From: DSXF01 sp964387495
GTDB taxonomy: Bacteria; Chloroflexota; Anaerolineae; Anaerolineales; Villigracilaceae
Assembly (NCBI GenBank): GCA_964387495.1
Contig: CAYLXB010000006.1
Location: 15,116 to 79,115 of the forward strand
Reading direction: 5' to 3'
Length of the DNA stretch: 64,000 nt
Of the stretch, positions 33,668 to 42,806 are shown in pieces. The translations under genes were made by a program, and so were the position numbers. Position 1 is the first letter of the stretch. Every line of letters begins with the position of its first letter. The notes under the pieces were generated by a model that saw only the letters and a list, made by a program, of their open reading frames with translations, made no database searches and had not been told where the DNA came from.

Positions 33668-34285
33668 CTATAAATAGAAGGTCATTCTTTGCAAATGGAT
33701 GACTGGATCAATGTGCTGGACGCGTACATCTGCCGGAACATTGATGCTGGTGGGAGCATAGTTCAGGATAGCCTTTACTCCCGCCTTCACCAATTGTTCA
33801 GCCACTTCCTGAGCGGCGGCTGCGGGCACGGTGAGAATGGCTACTTTTATCCCGGCTGCGCCAATCCTGTTTACAAGGTTAGCACTGTCTTCAATGATAA
33901 ATGCATCCACTGCCTGACTAATTTTCTGCGGGTCATTGTCGAAGACCATGACCACGCGAAAACCGCGGTTGGCAAAGCCCTGATAACGCGCCAAGGCATG
34001 GCCCATATCGCCCATCCCAACAATGGCTACGTCCCAGTTGATGTTCACTTTCAGAATCTCGCGCAGTTTTTCGATCAAGAAGGAGATGGTATAGCCGGTG
34101 CCCTGCTTGCCAAACTCACCAAACTGGGAAATATCCTTTCGGATTTGGGCAGCCGAAATGCCAACGCGTTCACCGAGTTCTTGTGAGGAGGTCGTTTGTA
34201 CACCTTTGTTTTCCATGCGTTGCAAGGCGCGCAGGTAAAGGGGAAGGCGGCCAACAATGATGTCGGGAATTTTGCGCAGGTTCAT
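33668..34285 (-). CDS. rex: Redox-sensing transcriptional repressor Rex
   Basis: 205 residues from ATG 34285. The N-terminal winged helix (about 1-80) contains RLPLYLRALQ, GERVGISAAQIRKDISQFG (outline) and FGKQGTGY, all typical. The Rossmann fold follows with VAIVGMGDMGHALARY (usual GxGxxG variant) and VMVFDNDP. C-terminally ILNYAPTSINVPADVRVQHIDPV is the classical Rex block. Rex senses the NADH/NAD ratio: NAD-bound dimers bind DNA and NADH releases them. Its own promoter carries a canonical site. Targets elsewhere are likely fermentative or respiratory genes. Confidence 0.95.
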   Translation of the reverse strand: MNLRKIPDIIVGRLPLYLRALQRMENKGVQTTSSQELGERVGISAAQIRKDISQFGEFGKQGTGYTISFLIEKLREILKVNINWDVAIVGMGDMGHALARYQGFANRGFRVVMVFDNDPQKISQAVDAFIIEDSANLVNRIGAAGIKVAILTVPAAAAQEVAEQLVKAGVKAILNYAPTSINVPADVRVQHIDPVIHLQRMTFYL

Positions 34286-34314
34286 GAAGTGCCCTTGTCT
34301 TGTAGAGTTGCTGG

Positions 34315-34343
34315 AATATACCATAAAACCGCAGATTGTGCAA
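34315..34343 (-). promoter_or_regulatory. rex promoter
   Basis: On the minus strand TTGCAC (34338-34343), a 17-bp spacer and TATATT (34315-34320) lie about 30 bp before the rex start. The -35 box lies inside the Rex operator. Confidence 0.75.
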
Positions 34344-34355
34344 TTACTCACAATC
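34334..34355. promoter_or_regulatory. Rex operator
   Basis: A 22-bp palindrome, GATTGTG - 8 nt - CACAATC, contains TTGTG-N8-CACAA, the Rex consensus core. It covers the -35 box of rex, so NAD-bound Rex would repress its own gene. It overlaps the last bases of the upstream lipoprotein gene. Confidence 0.85.
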
Positions 34356-36615
34356 AGCGCTTGGAAAATAAGCATATTGGTTGGTCAAGCGTAGTGACCT
34401 TCACAACCGCCAGTGGGAAGGCTACAGTGTAGTCGGCGGAGTAGGAAAAATCAGGGTCCTCCGGGAATTTCAGTTGGGTCCAGTCCTGGTTGAAACGACG
34501 GCTCTCTGCTTGACCCCCACCCTGGATGATCAATCCTGGACCTTCTGTCAGTCCCCAACGCAGGGAACCGTCGGTTTCGGTCCACTGGTATGACGCCAGC
34601 CAGGCGGGTTGAAAACGCGCTTGCGGGGTTACAGCCAGTACCAGCTGTGTACTCTCGGGGACTTTACCCCCATACGTAATTTCAAGGCCTTTTTCTGACA
34701 GCTGGAAGGTTTTCCTGTGTTCGTTGCTGGTGAATATGACGGTATTTTGCGCATGTGCAATGGGTTTGAATAATTCGAAAGCATTGCCAGTGTCCACAAA
34801 TGCTCCAGGAATCTGGGCCGGATCCACAGCAGGGCCCTGTGTCAGGTTCCAGGTGCGTGAATCGCTGACCCCTGCTGAAAACTGCCAGGTGGGTCCGACC
34901 AGCTGGTCGATACCCGCGAAGAAGTAGACCAGCCGGGCGCCATCCGCTTCCAGGATGGCAAAGTATTGCTTGGAAGCCAGAACACATTCGTTCATTCCGT
35001 CCAGATCAGGATCCGTGCTGCAGTCGCTACAACTATAAGGGGCAGCAGCCCAGTGTGCGGCCTCCACCAGCAGTCCAACGTCACCTAGATATTGGGAGCG
35101 CAGGGCCGCCAAATCCTGGTTTTCAGTGGGAGCGGTCAACGTGAAATAAAGTTCCCAGGCTGAATCGGTGATCAGGTTGGAGGGGGCCTCCTGTAGCCTG
35201 TTCAACAGTACCTTACTCAGTCTGTCTGCATCCAGACCAGTGGGCATACCTTGGGAAGTGTAAATTGGATGCCTACCGGCTACAGGTCTGGGGAGGAAAA
35301 CTTTTTGCAAAATCGGCGCAGATATTGTTAAAAGATCTGTCTCTGCAAAGGCGCGTATGTACGGGCGCGCCGCGAAATAAGCCAGTGTCGGTCCAACATG
35401 ATCTGGGCTCCCCCAGGTGCTCTGGCGGAGTTCACCACCGAGGATGAGCATGTCGTCAGGGTCAGGAGAAATGGCAGTTTCGAGCAGGGCACGACGCAGT
35501 TCCAAAGATGGACCATCAGGTGTGGGTTGGAGCCATTCATCTGGTAAAGGCAGGGGATATATGATTGTTCCATTATGAATGGCAGGTTGAGTTGTGCCCG
35601 ACAGGGATGCGAACTGGTAACGGTAACCGGGTATGGTCTCATTGGAGGGAGTATAGACAGCGAGGCTGGCGGGCAATCCAAAAGTTTTTCCTGCTGGACG
35701 GCTGTAACCCAGTGCTGCCAGTGCCGGATTTCCATGGGCCGTGTCGGCCAGGATAAGCAGGTTTTGATCTGCAAGGCGTTGCAGATATTCCACCCCTCCC
35801 ACGGTATCCAGTGCTGCCAGTCGAGCAGGTGTCTTAATATCAAGAAGGGCAATCGGGATGCGGCTGGTTTCTGCCGCTGCCAGAAGGTGATGCAGACCGT
35901 GGCGTTCACCCAGGGGTCCGGTGTGCGCACCATCCCAGCGGCGGAGAGCCAGTGCAGGGGTGGGGGCATCGAAAGTATTCCAGAAGGTCAGCAGAATAGG
36001 AACACGCTGCAGTGCGGTTTCATCCAACGCAGCCGGCCCAAGCCGGTCAGATGGCTCATATTGACCGGGTACGGTGCTGAATATTTCGACCTTGGGCGGC
36101 ATGGGGAAAGGCGGCAAGGAGGCGCGACTCAAGTTGACGGTGATGGTATCCAGGGCTGGATCACGGGTACTACGCACCTGGATGCGGTTGGACGGTTGAA
36201 GTTCACCTGCCATGTAGACACGCGTCGGGGCGTTGACGGGGAGAACGATCAGTAAATCCCACATTATTTTAGATTGGGTCAGGGTGCAGACACAGGTGGT
36301 CTTGTAAGGCTCCGGACTGAGCAGCAAGCTGTCTGAGCCGCCGGGTTTGTAATCCAGGGCAATGTAGATGTCGGTGGATGCCGGGTTTTCTGCGTTGATA
36401 TCCAGCAGGTCAATGCGGACTTCTAGGTCCGATCCGACCTCACGGGTGTAGAGAGCAGTCAGATCAACCGCTGGGTCAGGAGCGTTGGGGGCATCGAGCA
36501 GGCGGAGGTCAGTGATCGACCATGGGCGTGTACTGGATGATACGGTACAGGCACCCAGCAACAGGCCCATTGCACAGACAAACAGGTACTCTGCCAGGCT
36601 TTTACATTTCAGCAC
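34354..36615 (-). CDS. Large lipoprotein of unknown function
   Basis: 753 residues from GTG 36615, with AGGAG 6 bp upstream and a standard signal ending in lipobox LGAC; an ATG at 36657 lacks both. The N-terminal third is beta-rich. Middle blocks such as PILLTFWNTF, IPIALLDIKTPARLAAL and NLLILADTAHGNPALAALGY hint at an alpha/beta domain. Near residue 545 a stretch with DPDLDGMNECVLASKQYFAIL and RLVYFF recalls the C-terminal domains that follow GH57/glucodextranase-type catalytic domains. No catalytic residues can be assigned. The gene ends inside the Rex operator, so readthrough into rex is possible. Confidence 0.75.
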   Translation of the reverse strand: MLKCKSLAEYLFVCAMGLLLGACTVSSSTRPWSITDLRLLDAPNAPDPAVDLTALYTREVGSDLEVRIDLLDINAENPASTDIYIALDYKPGGSDSLLLSPEPYKTTCVCTLTQSKIMWDLLIVLPVNAPTRVYMAGELQPSNRIQVRSTRDPALDTITVNLSRASLPPFPMPPKVEIFSTVPGQYEPSDRLGPAALDETALQRVPILLTFWNTFDAPTPALALRRWDGAHTGPLGERHGLHHLLAAAETSRIPIALLDIKTPARLAALDTVGGVEYLQRLADQNLLILADTAHGNPALAALGYSRPAGKTFGLPASLAVYTPSNETIPGYRYQFASLSGTTQPAIHNGTIIYPLPLPDEWLQPTPDGPSLELRRALLETAISPDPDDMLILGGELRQSTWGSPDHVGPTLAYFAARPYIRAFAETDLLTISAPILQKVFLPRPVAGRHPIYTSQGMPTGLDADRLSKVLLNRLQEAPSNLITDSAWELYFTLTAPTENQDLAALRSQYLGDVGLLVEAAHWAAAPYSCSDCSTDPDLDGMNECVLASKQYFAILEADGARLVYFFAGIDQLVGPTWQFSAGVSDSRTWNLTQGPAVDPAQIPGAFVDTGNAFELFKPIAHAQNTVIFTSNEHRKTFQLSEKGLEITYGGKVPESTQLVLAVTPQARFQPAWLASYQWTETDGSLRWGLTEGPGLIIQGGGQAESRRFNQDWTQLKFPEDPDFSYSADYTVAFPLAVVKVTTLDQPICLFSKR

Positions 36616-36736
36616 ATATCGCTCCTGATTTGACAGGATTGTCCGGAGTTGCTCCATTTATGTCATGGCTGCCTGACGCTTCGCCGGCAGATCAAATAAA
36701 AAAGGGTATCAGCTTGAAATGGGCGAACCCAAACCT

Positions 36737-37843
36737 TTATGGATTGTTCAGGATCGTAATGATGTAACCGACGGATTGGAGAGAACTGGAATCGGCCAGA
36801 ATCTCGAAATGCAACTGGTATGCCTCCCCGGCATTCAGGGTAAGTGTTTGGTCCTGATCGCCGCATGCCGGGCCAGGGGTATCGGAAATTACCTGGCCAT
36901 TCTTCCAAAGTTCAACGGACAGTTTGCCGCGGCCGCTGCACTGCAGGCTAAAGTTGATTACGGCCTGGGTTCCCGGCTGATTATAAGGAGTAAATGCTAC
37001 CCAATCCTCCGTGTCCCCCTCAGGTGAAGAAACCTGTCCGGTGAAACTGAACTGGCGCGTCCCATTTGGGGCAAAGATGACCTCCGCGGCTGGAGACTCG
37101 GCAGAATCCCCGTCCTGCGGGGCTGGAAGCAGGGTGAAGGTGGGAACAGCGATTGTGGCGTTGGGGGTAACTGTTCCGATTGGTGTTCCACCATCTGAAA
37201 CGACCGGCAGGCTACCTGTATCTGCCTCCAGCGCCAGGGCATATTCGGCGAACACCCAACCATTTCTATCTGAACCGGCTGGATATTCAATTTGCAGCCA
37301 GGAACCGTCGGGATTTTTGCCGGTCAGTGTGACCACCTCTTGGGTATTGAGGATGCCCAGCGAGGCAGAACTGCTGCTGGGTTCAGCCCGGACATTAAGT
37401 GTCTCTTTAATCGTGACAGTCGTTTTGCCTTCCTGATCTCCGCCGATAACTGGTATTTCAATGTTTTCCTCGACCTGGATATACGTTGCGTTTACCCAAC
37501 CTTTTTCGTCTGAACCTTCTGTATAAGCGATCTGGTACCATGTACCAGTTGGATCTTTGCCGAGTACTTTGACTGTTTCAGCGTTTTCCAGCATCCCCAG
37601 CGCGTCACCAGAAGTAGATGGTTCAGATCGGACGTTGAGCTTGGTGGTGGTGACGCCCTGGATATCCCTAGAACTCTCGCTGGTTGAGGATGGGGATGGC
37701 GATGCAGGATGTGCGAGGGCGGTGGGCGGGAGTGTGGCTGTGACGAAAGCGGGGGTGGGGGTGGATGCCAATTGTTCTGTCTGGCAAGCAGAAAGGAGAA
37801 GTGTCAAAATGATAATGGCAAATATCTGGTGTAAGTGCTTCAT
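36737..37843 (-). CDS. Lipoprotein with two bacterial SH3 domains
   Basis: 368 residues. Signal MKHLHQIFAIIILTLLLSAC has a lipobox LSAC. A Thr/Ser/Pro-rich linker precedes two SH3b repeats: TKLNVRSEPSTSGDALGML...WYQIAY...KGWVNATYIQV and TLNVRAEPSSSSASLGIL...WLQIEY...NGWVFAEYALA (outline only). A C-terminal beta domain (about 235-368) resembles the pre-peptidase C-terminal (PPC) fold, with VISDTPGPACGD. SH3b domains bind peptidoglycan stems, so the protein probably sits at the envelope. A TAAAAT lies 7 nt before the ATG with no Shine-Dalgarno, suggesting a leaderless mRNA. Confidence 0.85.
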   Translation of the reverse strand: MKHLHQIFAIIILTLLLSACQTEQLASTPTPAFVTATLPPTALAHPASPSPSSTSESSRDIQGVTTTKLNVRSEPSTSGDALGMLENAETVKVLGKDPTGTWYQIAYTEGSDEKGWVNATYIQVEENIEIPVIGGDQEGKTTVTIKETLNVRAEPSSSSASLGILNTQEVVTLTGKNPDGSWLQIEYPAGSDRNGWVFAEYALALEADTGSLPVVSDGGTPIGTVTPNATIAVPTFTLLPAPQDGDSAESPAAEVIFAPNGTRQFSFTGQVSSPEGDTEDWVAFTPYNQPGTQAVINFSLQCSGRGKLSVELWKNGQVISDTPGPACGDQDQTLTLNAGEAYQLHFEILADSSSLQSVGYIITILNNP

Positions 37844-38015
37844 GGTTTTTATTTTATCGCTTTCCTGCGAATCTTGCGTAATGGTCCCCTGACTTGCCTG
37901 TAACACAGGAACGCACCTGGAAAGAGGATTAATTTCACTTGTCACCTGCTGCAGGACATAGTAAACTACTGGTTATGAAGCCTGTTTCCTCTTTCACAAT
38001 GGTGATAATGCCTAT

Positions 38016-38115
38016 GTCCATGTCGAGCCGCGCCCGGACAGCGACGGAGGAAGCGCAGTAGGTTCACAGCGTTCCAACCGAAAGGCTGTCCTGGTTGTGG
38101 ACGGCCTTTTTATTT
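38016..38115 (+). promoter_or_regulatory. Possible transcription attenuator in the metG leader
   Basis: GGCTGTCC (38084-38091) can pair with GGACGGCC (38099-38106) before a T5 run, a good terminator, or with the upstream GGACAGC (38036-38042) in a 7-bp alternative stem that would prevent it. Upstream GTCCA (38016-38020) can also pair with TGGAC. This mutually exclusive arrangement is typical of a riboswitch or attenuator. No T-box motif or known riboswitch core was recognised. A GATAAT at 38005-38010 may be the -10 box. Confidence 0.55.
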
Positions 38116-38181
38116 ATCAATCATCGATCATTATTCTCTGAAGCACGAGCTTCACCATATGAAACGAGCAAGGAATTTATC

Positions 38182-39966
38182 ATGTCAGAAAATATACTGA
38201 TTTCCATCGCCTGGCCTTATGCCAATGCTGAGATCCATGTTGGTAACCTGACCGGCTCGCACCTGCCGGGGGATATTGTCGCCCGCTACCACCGCCTGAA
38301 AGGGAACAAAGTCCTGATGGTGAGTGGTACCGATTCGCATGGCACCCCGGTTACCATTCGTGCCGATGCTGAAGGGAAGCCGGTAGAGGACGTGTATAAA
38401 AAATTCCACGATACCTTCCTGGAAGTTTTCCGGGGATATGGTATTACATATGATCTTTTCACTACGACGCATACCCAGAATCACTTCACAGTAGCACAAG
38501 ATATCTTCCTGGCCCTGCAAGAAAATGGCTTCATGTTTACGCAGAAATCCATGCAGTGGTATTCTCCATCGGCCAAAAAATTCCTTCCAGATCGCTATGT
38601 GGAGGGCACCTGTTACATCTGTGGTGACACCAATGCCCGCTCCGACCAGTGTGACAAGTGCGGTAATGTACTTGAGCCGGAGAAGTTGATTAATCCGCGC
38701 TCCAAAAGCGGCGGTGCCCTTGAACTGCGTGAGACCGAGCATTATTACCTGGATCTGTCCAAACTCGAGCCCGAAGTCAAGAAATTTCTCAGGGAACGCT
38801 CAGGCCATATGCGGGATACCGTACTGGGCGAATCATTGGGCAAAATCGAAGCCGAAGGCCTCAAGCCGCGCCCAATCACACGTGACCTGGACTGGGGGAT
38901 TCCCGTCCCGGTCGAAGGCTGGGATGGCAAATGCCTGTATGTCTGGTTTGAGGCCGTTATTGGCTATCTGTCTGCCGCAATCGAGTGGAGCCGGATTTCA
39001 GGCGTTGGCGAAGCTTGGCGTGAGTGGTGGGTTAATCCGCAGGCCCGCCAGTTCTATTTCATTGGTAAGGACAATATCTTCTTCCACACTTCGCTCTGGC
39101 CGGCCCAATTGATGGGGGCGGGCAAGGCTTTCCTGCGCATCTTTGCCGAAGATGAAAGACCACTAACCCTGCCCTTTGATGTGCCGGCCAATCAGTTCAT
39201 GAACCTGGAAGGGCAAAAGATCAGCGGTTCGAAGAACTGGGCGGTGTGGGCACGCGATGTCCTGACCCGTTACGATGCCGATGCTTTGCGCTATTATCTG
39301 TCGATCAATATGCCTGAAGCCAAGGACAGCGACTGGGACTGGGCTGAATTCGTCGCCAAGAACAACGGCGAACTGGTCGCCACTTGGGGAAACCTGGCCA
39401 ACCGGGTGCTATCGTTCTGTTATAAACATTGGGAAGGATTCGTTCCAGAAGTGGACCTTTCCGCGCTTCACCCGGTGGATCTGGAACTGCTGGCAGTTGT
39501 CGAAGCCGGTTTCCAGTCTGTAGGTGACCTTCTTGAGGCCGTTAAACTACGGGCTGCCCTGAACGAGGCCATGCGCCTGGCCAGCATGGTCAACCAGTAC
39601 CTTGACCAGACCGCTCCCTGGTCAGTCATCAAGACTGATAAGGCCGAAGCTGCGAAAACCATCTATACTGCACTCAGGGCCATTGACTGCCTGAAAGTGC
39701 TCTTCTCTCCCTTCCTGCCGTTCTCGACTGAGCGCCTGCATGGTTTCTTCGGGTATGAGCAACCGCTTTTTGGGGAACAGTATTTTGAGAATGTAAAGGA
39801 CTCGCTTGGTGAACATACAGTCTTGAAGTATCGGTACCCCATTTCAGGATGCCAGTGGACCCCCAGTGAATTGAGACCCGGTGCCAGGCTTAACCAGCCT
39901 GCCCCCCTCTTCAAGAAATTGGAAGAAGGAGTAGTTGAAGAAGAAAGGGCACGCCTGGGGCAGTAA
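38182..39966 (+). CDS. metG: Methionyl-tRNA synthetase
   Basis: 594 residues from ATG 38182 with AAGGA 8 bp upstream. The class I HIGH-type motif lies in WPYANAEIHVGNLTG, the zinc knuckle is CYICGDTNARSDQCDKCG, and the KMSKS-type loop reads GQKISGSKNW. The anticodon-binding helical domain follows (WGNLANRVLSFCYKHW). It charges tRNA-Met with methionine. The C-terminal EMAP-like dimerisation domain found in some bacterial MetG is absent, so this is the short form. Leader pairing at 38016-38115 suggests attenuation control. Confidence 0.96.
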   Translation: MSENILISIAWPYANAEIHVGNLTGSHLPGDIVARYHRLKGNKVLMVSGTDSHGTPVTIRADAEGKPVEDVYKKFHDTFLEVFRGYGITYDLFTTTHTQNHFTVAQDIFLALQENGFMFTQKSMQWYSPSAKKFLPDRYVEGTCYICGDTNARSDQCDKCGNVLEPEKLINPRSKSGGALELRETEHYYLDLSKLEPEVKKFLRERSGHMRDTVLGESLGKIEAEGLKPRPITRDLDWGIPVPVEGWDGKCLYVWFEAVIGYLSAAIEWSRISGVGEAWREWWVNPQARQFYFIGKDNIFFHTSLWPAQLMGAGKAFLRIFAEDERPLTLPFDVPANQFMNLEGQKISGSKNWAVWARDVLTRYDADALRYYLSINMPEAKDSDWDWAEFVAKNNGELVATWGNLANRVLSFCYKHWEGFVPEVDLSALHPVDLELLAVVEAGFQSVGDLLEAVKLRAALNEAMRLASMVNQYLDQTAPWSVIKTDKAEAAKTIYTALRAIDCLKVLFSPFLPFSTERLHGFFGYEQPLFGEQYFENVKDSLGEHTVLKYRYPISGCQWTPSELRPGARLNQPAPLFKKLEEGVVEEERARLGQ

Positions 39967-40058
39967 TCATTCCCAAAGGCTGATGGGTCCATGGGCTTTC
40001 AGGCTTGATATTTCTGTTGCTTGCCGTTCCTTGGGACTGATGTTATCATCATAACGTT

Positions 40059-40544
40059 ATGACCTCCGAGTTAACACCCCAGGCCCGCCGTCGTTTGACT
40101 CTTGCTGCAATCATTGTAGCAACCATCCCATGTTACTGCCTGGGGTTCATTGCTGTGCAACTTGCTCCCAAGCCGGAAGCTGCAACGGAGACAGCAACGG
40201 CATCAGTCTCTTCGGTACCGGGCACAATTACCGTAACCTCATCTCCTATCATTCTGTCAGCCACACCCGGGCCGTCCCAGACCCCCACGCTCACATTGAC
40301 AATGACAGTCACCCTGACACCTACGGTAACGCTGACGCCTTTTTCACCGGTGACACGCACTTTCACGCCATCCCCAACTTATACACCCTCATTTACTCCC
40401 CCGCCGACATCCACGCCATCTCCAACCCCCACACCCTCTCCGACTTTCACACCAACTGAGACGCCCACATCAACACCCACACTCCTGCCTTCAGATACAC
40501 CCACTCCGATCGAACCTTCTCCAACGGCAGCTGTGACCCCTTGA
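40059..40544 (+). CDS. Thr/Pro-rich membrane-anchored protein
   Basis: 161 residues. A single hydrophobic segment near residues 14-36 follows a short basic N-terminus, so the rest is probably outside the membrane. From residue about 60 to the end the sequence is Thr-Pro-Ser repeats of the PTPTPSPTFTPT kind. Such stretches resemble the tails of the CapA-like (13237) and TolB-like (27215) lipoproteins in this window. Probably a cell-surface spacer or an O-glycosylation target; no globular domain is visible. The family is not recognised. Confidence 0.6.
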   Translation: MTSELTPQARRRLTLAAIIVATIPCYCLGFIAVQLAPKPEAATETATASVSSVPGTITVTSSPIILSATPGPSQTPTLTLTMTVTLTPTVTLTPFSPVTRTFTPSPTYTPSFTPPPTSTPSPTPTPSPTFTPTETPTSTPTLLPSDTPTPIEPSPTAAVTP

Positions 40545-40590
40545 TACCTCATAATCATTATTTCCAAATCATCAAATCTGCCAAATTAAA

Positions 40591-41664
40591 ATGTCTCCCA
40601 TTAAACCTTTCCTCAAAGCCCTGATTTCTGCTCCTGGTTTATCCGGTCACGAGACCCCTGTCAGAAGAATAATTGAAGATCAATGGCGTCCCCTGGTGGA
40701 TGAGTTGTCGGTCAGTCCACTCGGTTCGCTGCATGGACTCAAGCGCGGCCATACCCCGGCCTCCCGTCCTTCCCTGGCCATACTGGCTCATATGGATGCA
40801 GTTGGGTTGATCGTCACGCGTATTACGGATGGCTTCCTGCATGTGACAGAAATTGGCGGCGTGGATGCGCGCATCCTGCCAGGTACACCGGTGATGGTCC
40901 ATGCTAGCCGCGGCGGCGGGACGCGGGCTCTGCCCGGAATGATCGTTCAGCCACCGATGCGCCTTATGCCGGCCTTGATCGGTGGTAACCCTGTTCCAAT
41001 GGAATACCTGCTGGTGGAAGTGGGCCTGACACCGCGCCGTGTAGCCGAACTGGTGCAGGTGGGTGACCCGGTCTCATTTGCCACGGAGCCGCTTGAACTG
41101 TCCGGAGGAACACTCTCCGGCCATTCATTGGATAACCGTGCTTCGGTCGCCGCACTGACCATCTGCCTGGAACAACTCCAGGGCCGGAGTCATGCCTGGG
41201 ACCTGCAGGCTGTTGCCACGGTGCGGGAGGAGGGCAGCCTGGCAGGTGCATACACATCCACCTTCCAAGTCAACCCCGACTTGGCGGTGGCTGTGGATGT
41301 GACCTACGGGAAGGGTCCGGGAGCGAATGACTGGCAGACTTTTGCCCTCGACTCAGGCCCAACCCTGGGCTGGGGGGCCAACATCCACCCTGCTCTGCAT
41401 ACCCGTTTCAAGGAACTGGCTGATAAACTGGAGTTGCCTTATTCGGTCGAGATCATGCCCACCAGTTCAGGCACGGATGGCATGGCCTCCCAGGTCAGCC
41501 GGGAGGGGGTACCTACGATGGTGGTCAGTATTCCGCTGCGCTATATGCACACGCCGGTGGAGGTGGTGGCTTGCCAGGATATCGAGCGCGCCGGCCGCCT
41601 GTTGGCTGAATTTGTGGCGACACTAGAGCCGGGTTTCGTTGCGCAGATTGTTTGGGAAAGATAA
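40591..41664 (+). CDS. M42-family metallopeptidase 1
   Basis: 357 residues. The M42 (glutamyl aminopeptidase/endoglucanase M) ligands are present: LAHMDAVG (His), SLDNRAS (bridging Asp), VREEGSLAGA (catalytic Glu pair), AVDVTYG (Asp) and YMHTPVE (last His). These cytosolic dodecameric aminopeptidases trim short peptides using two metal ions. There is no clear ribosome-binding site before the ATG. It is the most divergent of three adjacent paralogues, with an insertion around residues 105-135. Confidence 0.9.
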   Translation: MSPIKPFLKALISAPGLSGHETPVRRIIEDQWRPLVDELSVSPLGSLHGLKRGHTPASRPSLAILAHMDAVGLIVTRITDGFLHVTEIGGVDARILPGTPVMVHASRGGGTRALPGMIVQPPMRLMPALIGGNPVPMEYLLVEVGLTPRRVAELVQVGDPVSFATEPLELSGGTLSGHSLDNRASVAALTICLEQLQGRSHAWDLQAVATVREEGSLAGAYTSTFQVNPDLAVAVDVTYGKGPGANDWQTFALDSGPTLGWGANIHPALHTRFKELADKLELPYSVEIMPTSSGTDGMASQVSREGVPTMVVSIPLRYMHTPVEVVACQDIERAGRLLAEFVATLEPGFVAQIVWER

Positions 41665-41665
41665 C

Positions 41666-42724
41666 ATGGCAGAACCTATCATTGGCAATCCCCAGATCAA
41701 ACTGCTCGAAAGACTCTGTAATGCGCTGGCTGTTTCAGGTGACGAGCGTGAAGTGCGCAACATCGTTTTGGAGGAACTGCGTACTCACGTAGAGGATATG
41801 CGCGTGGATGCACTTGGTAATGTGCTGGCGGTCAGGCCCGGTACCGGGAAGAATCGGGTTCGTATTATGCTGGCTGCCCATATGGATGAAGTCGGCTTCA
41901 TGCTGGTGAATGCAGATGGCGATGGACTCTTTGAGTTCCAGACAATTGGCGGATTGGACGTGCGCCAGCTGCCCGGCAAGCGTGTCTGGGTCGGCAGGGA
42001 TCACCTGCCTGGCGTGATCGGGGCCCGGCCGATCCACCTGACGACACCTGGCGAACGGGAGCACAAAATCCCCCTGGATTCACTGCGGATCGACCTGGGG
42101 CCGCAGGCCGGCCTGGCCAAACCGGGTGAACGCGCCACCTTTGCCACCTCCTTCCGCCGCGTTGGGCCGAGCCTGCTGGCAAAAGCCCTGGACGACCGGC
42201 TGGGAGTGGCGATGCTAATCGAGCTGGTCAAGCACGCTCCCCCGAATGTGGATTTGCTGGCAGCCTTCACTGTACAGGAAGAAGTGGGCTTGCGCGGTGC
42301 AAAAGTGGCCGCTCATGCCCTCCAGCCTGATCTGGCTATTGCCGTTGATTCGACTCCCGCAAATGACCTGCCCACCCATGATGGCAGTGAGAATCTATAC
42401 TATAACACCAGGCTGGATCACGGGCCGGCAGTGTATGTGGCTGATGGTTCGATGGTGCACGACTCCCGGTTGGTGCGTTTTCTGGCCGAGACGGCCCAGG
42501 CGGCAAAAATCCGCTTCCAATACCGCCAGCCCGGCGGTGGTGGGACAGATGCAGCCGCCATCCAGCGTGCTGGTGCAGGGATCCCGGCGGTTTCAGTTTC
42601 GGTACCTGGCCGCTATGCCCACACTGCCTGCGGTCTCTGCCGTTTGCGGGATTGGAGGGACACTTTACGTCTGTTGTATGCTGCCCTTGAGCAGATAAAG
42701 CCAGGTTTATTGACCAGAGATTGA
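41666..42724 (+). CDS. M42-family metallopeptidase 2
   Basis: 352 residues, starting at ATG 41666, 1 bp after the previous stop. All M42 ligands are visible: LAAHMDEVGF, ALDDRLGVA, QEEVGLRGA, AVDSTPA and RYAHTACG. Asp replaces the usual Asn in LDDR and Ala-Cys-Gly follows the final HT instead of PSE, so the specificity pocket probably differs from its neighbours. Expected role is aminopeptidase activity on short peptides in the cytosol. It is translationally linked to the first copy. Confidence 0.9.
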   Translation: MAEPIIGNPQIKLLERLCNALAVSGDEREVRNIVLEELRTHVEDMRVDALGNVLAVRPGTGKNRVRIMLAAHMDEVGFMLVNADGDGLFEFQTIGGLDVRQLPGKRVWVGRDHLPGVIGARPIHLTTPGEREHKIPLDSLRIDLGPQAGLAKPGERATFATSFRRVGPSLLAKALDDRLGVAMLIELVKHAPPNVDLLAAFTVQEEVGLRGAKVAAHALQPDLAIAVDSTPANDLPTHDGSENLYYNTRLDHGPAVYVADGSMVHDSRLVRFLAETAQAAKIRFQYRQPGGGGTDAAAIQRAGAGIPAVSVSVPGRYAHTACGLCRLRDWRDTLRLLYAALEQIKPGLLTRD

Positions 42725-42806
42725 TTTTTCGTTCGACAAGTCGAATTGTAGTTTTCTGTGCACCCCTGTGATTGAATCATCAAATGTTCTCCCTGGAGAT
42801 GCTCTC

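Noticed and set aside
38016..38115. T-box in the metG leader
   Set aside because: The GAGGAAGCGCAGTAGG stretch recalls a T-box stem I start, but there is no UGGN-type T-box sequence before the terminator and no room for a specifier stem.
40059..40544. Tandem DNA repeat (minisatellite)
   Set aside because: The Thr/Pro repetition is at protein level with varied codons; no exact DNA repeat unit is maintained.
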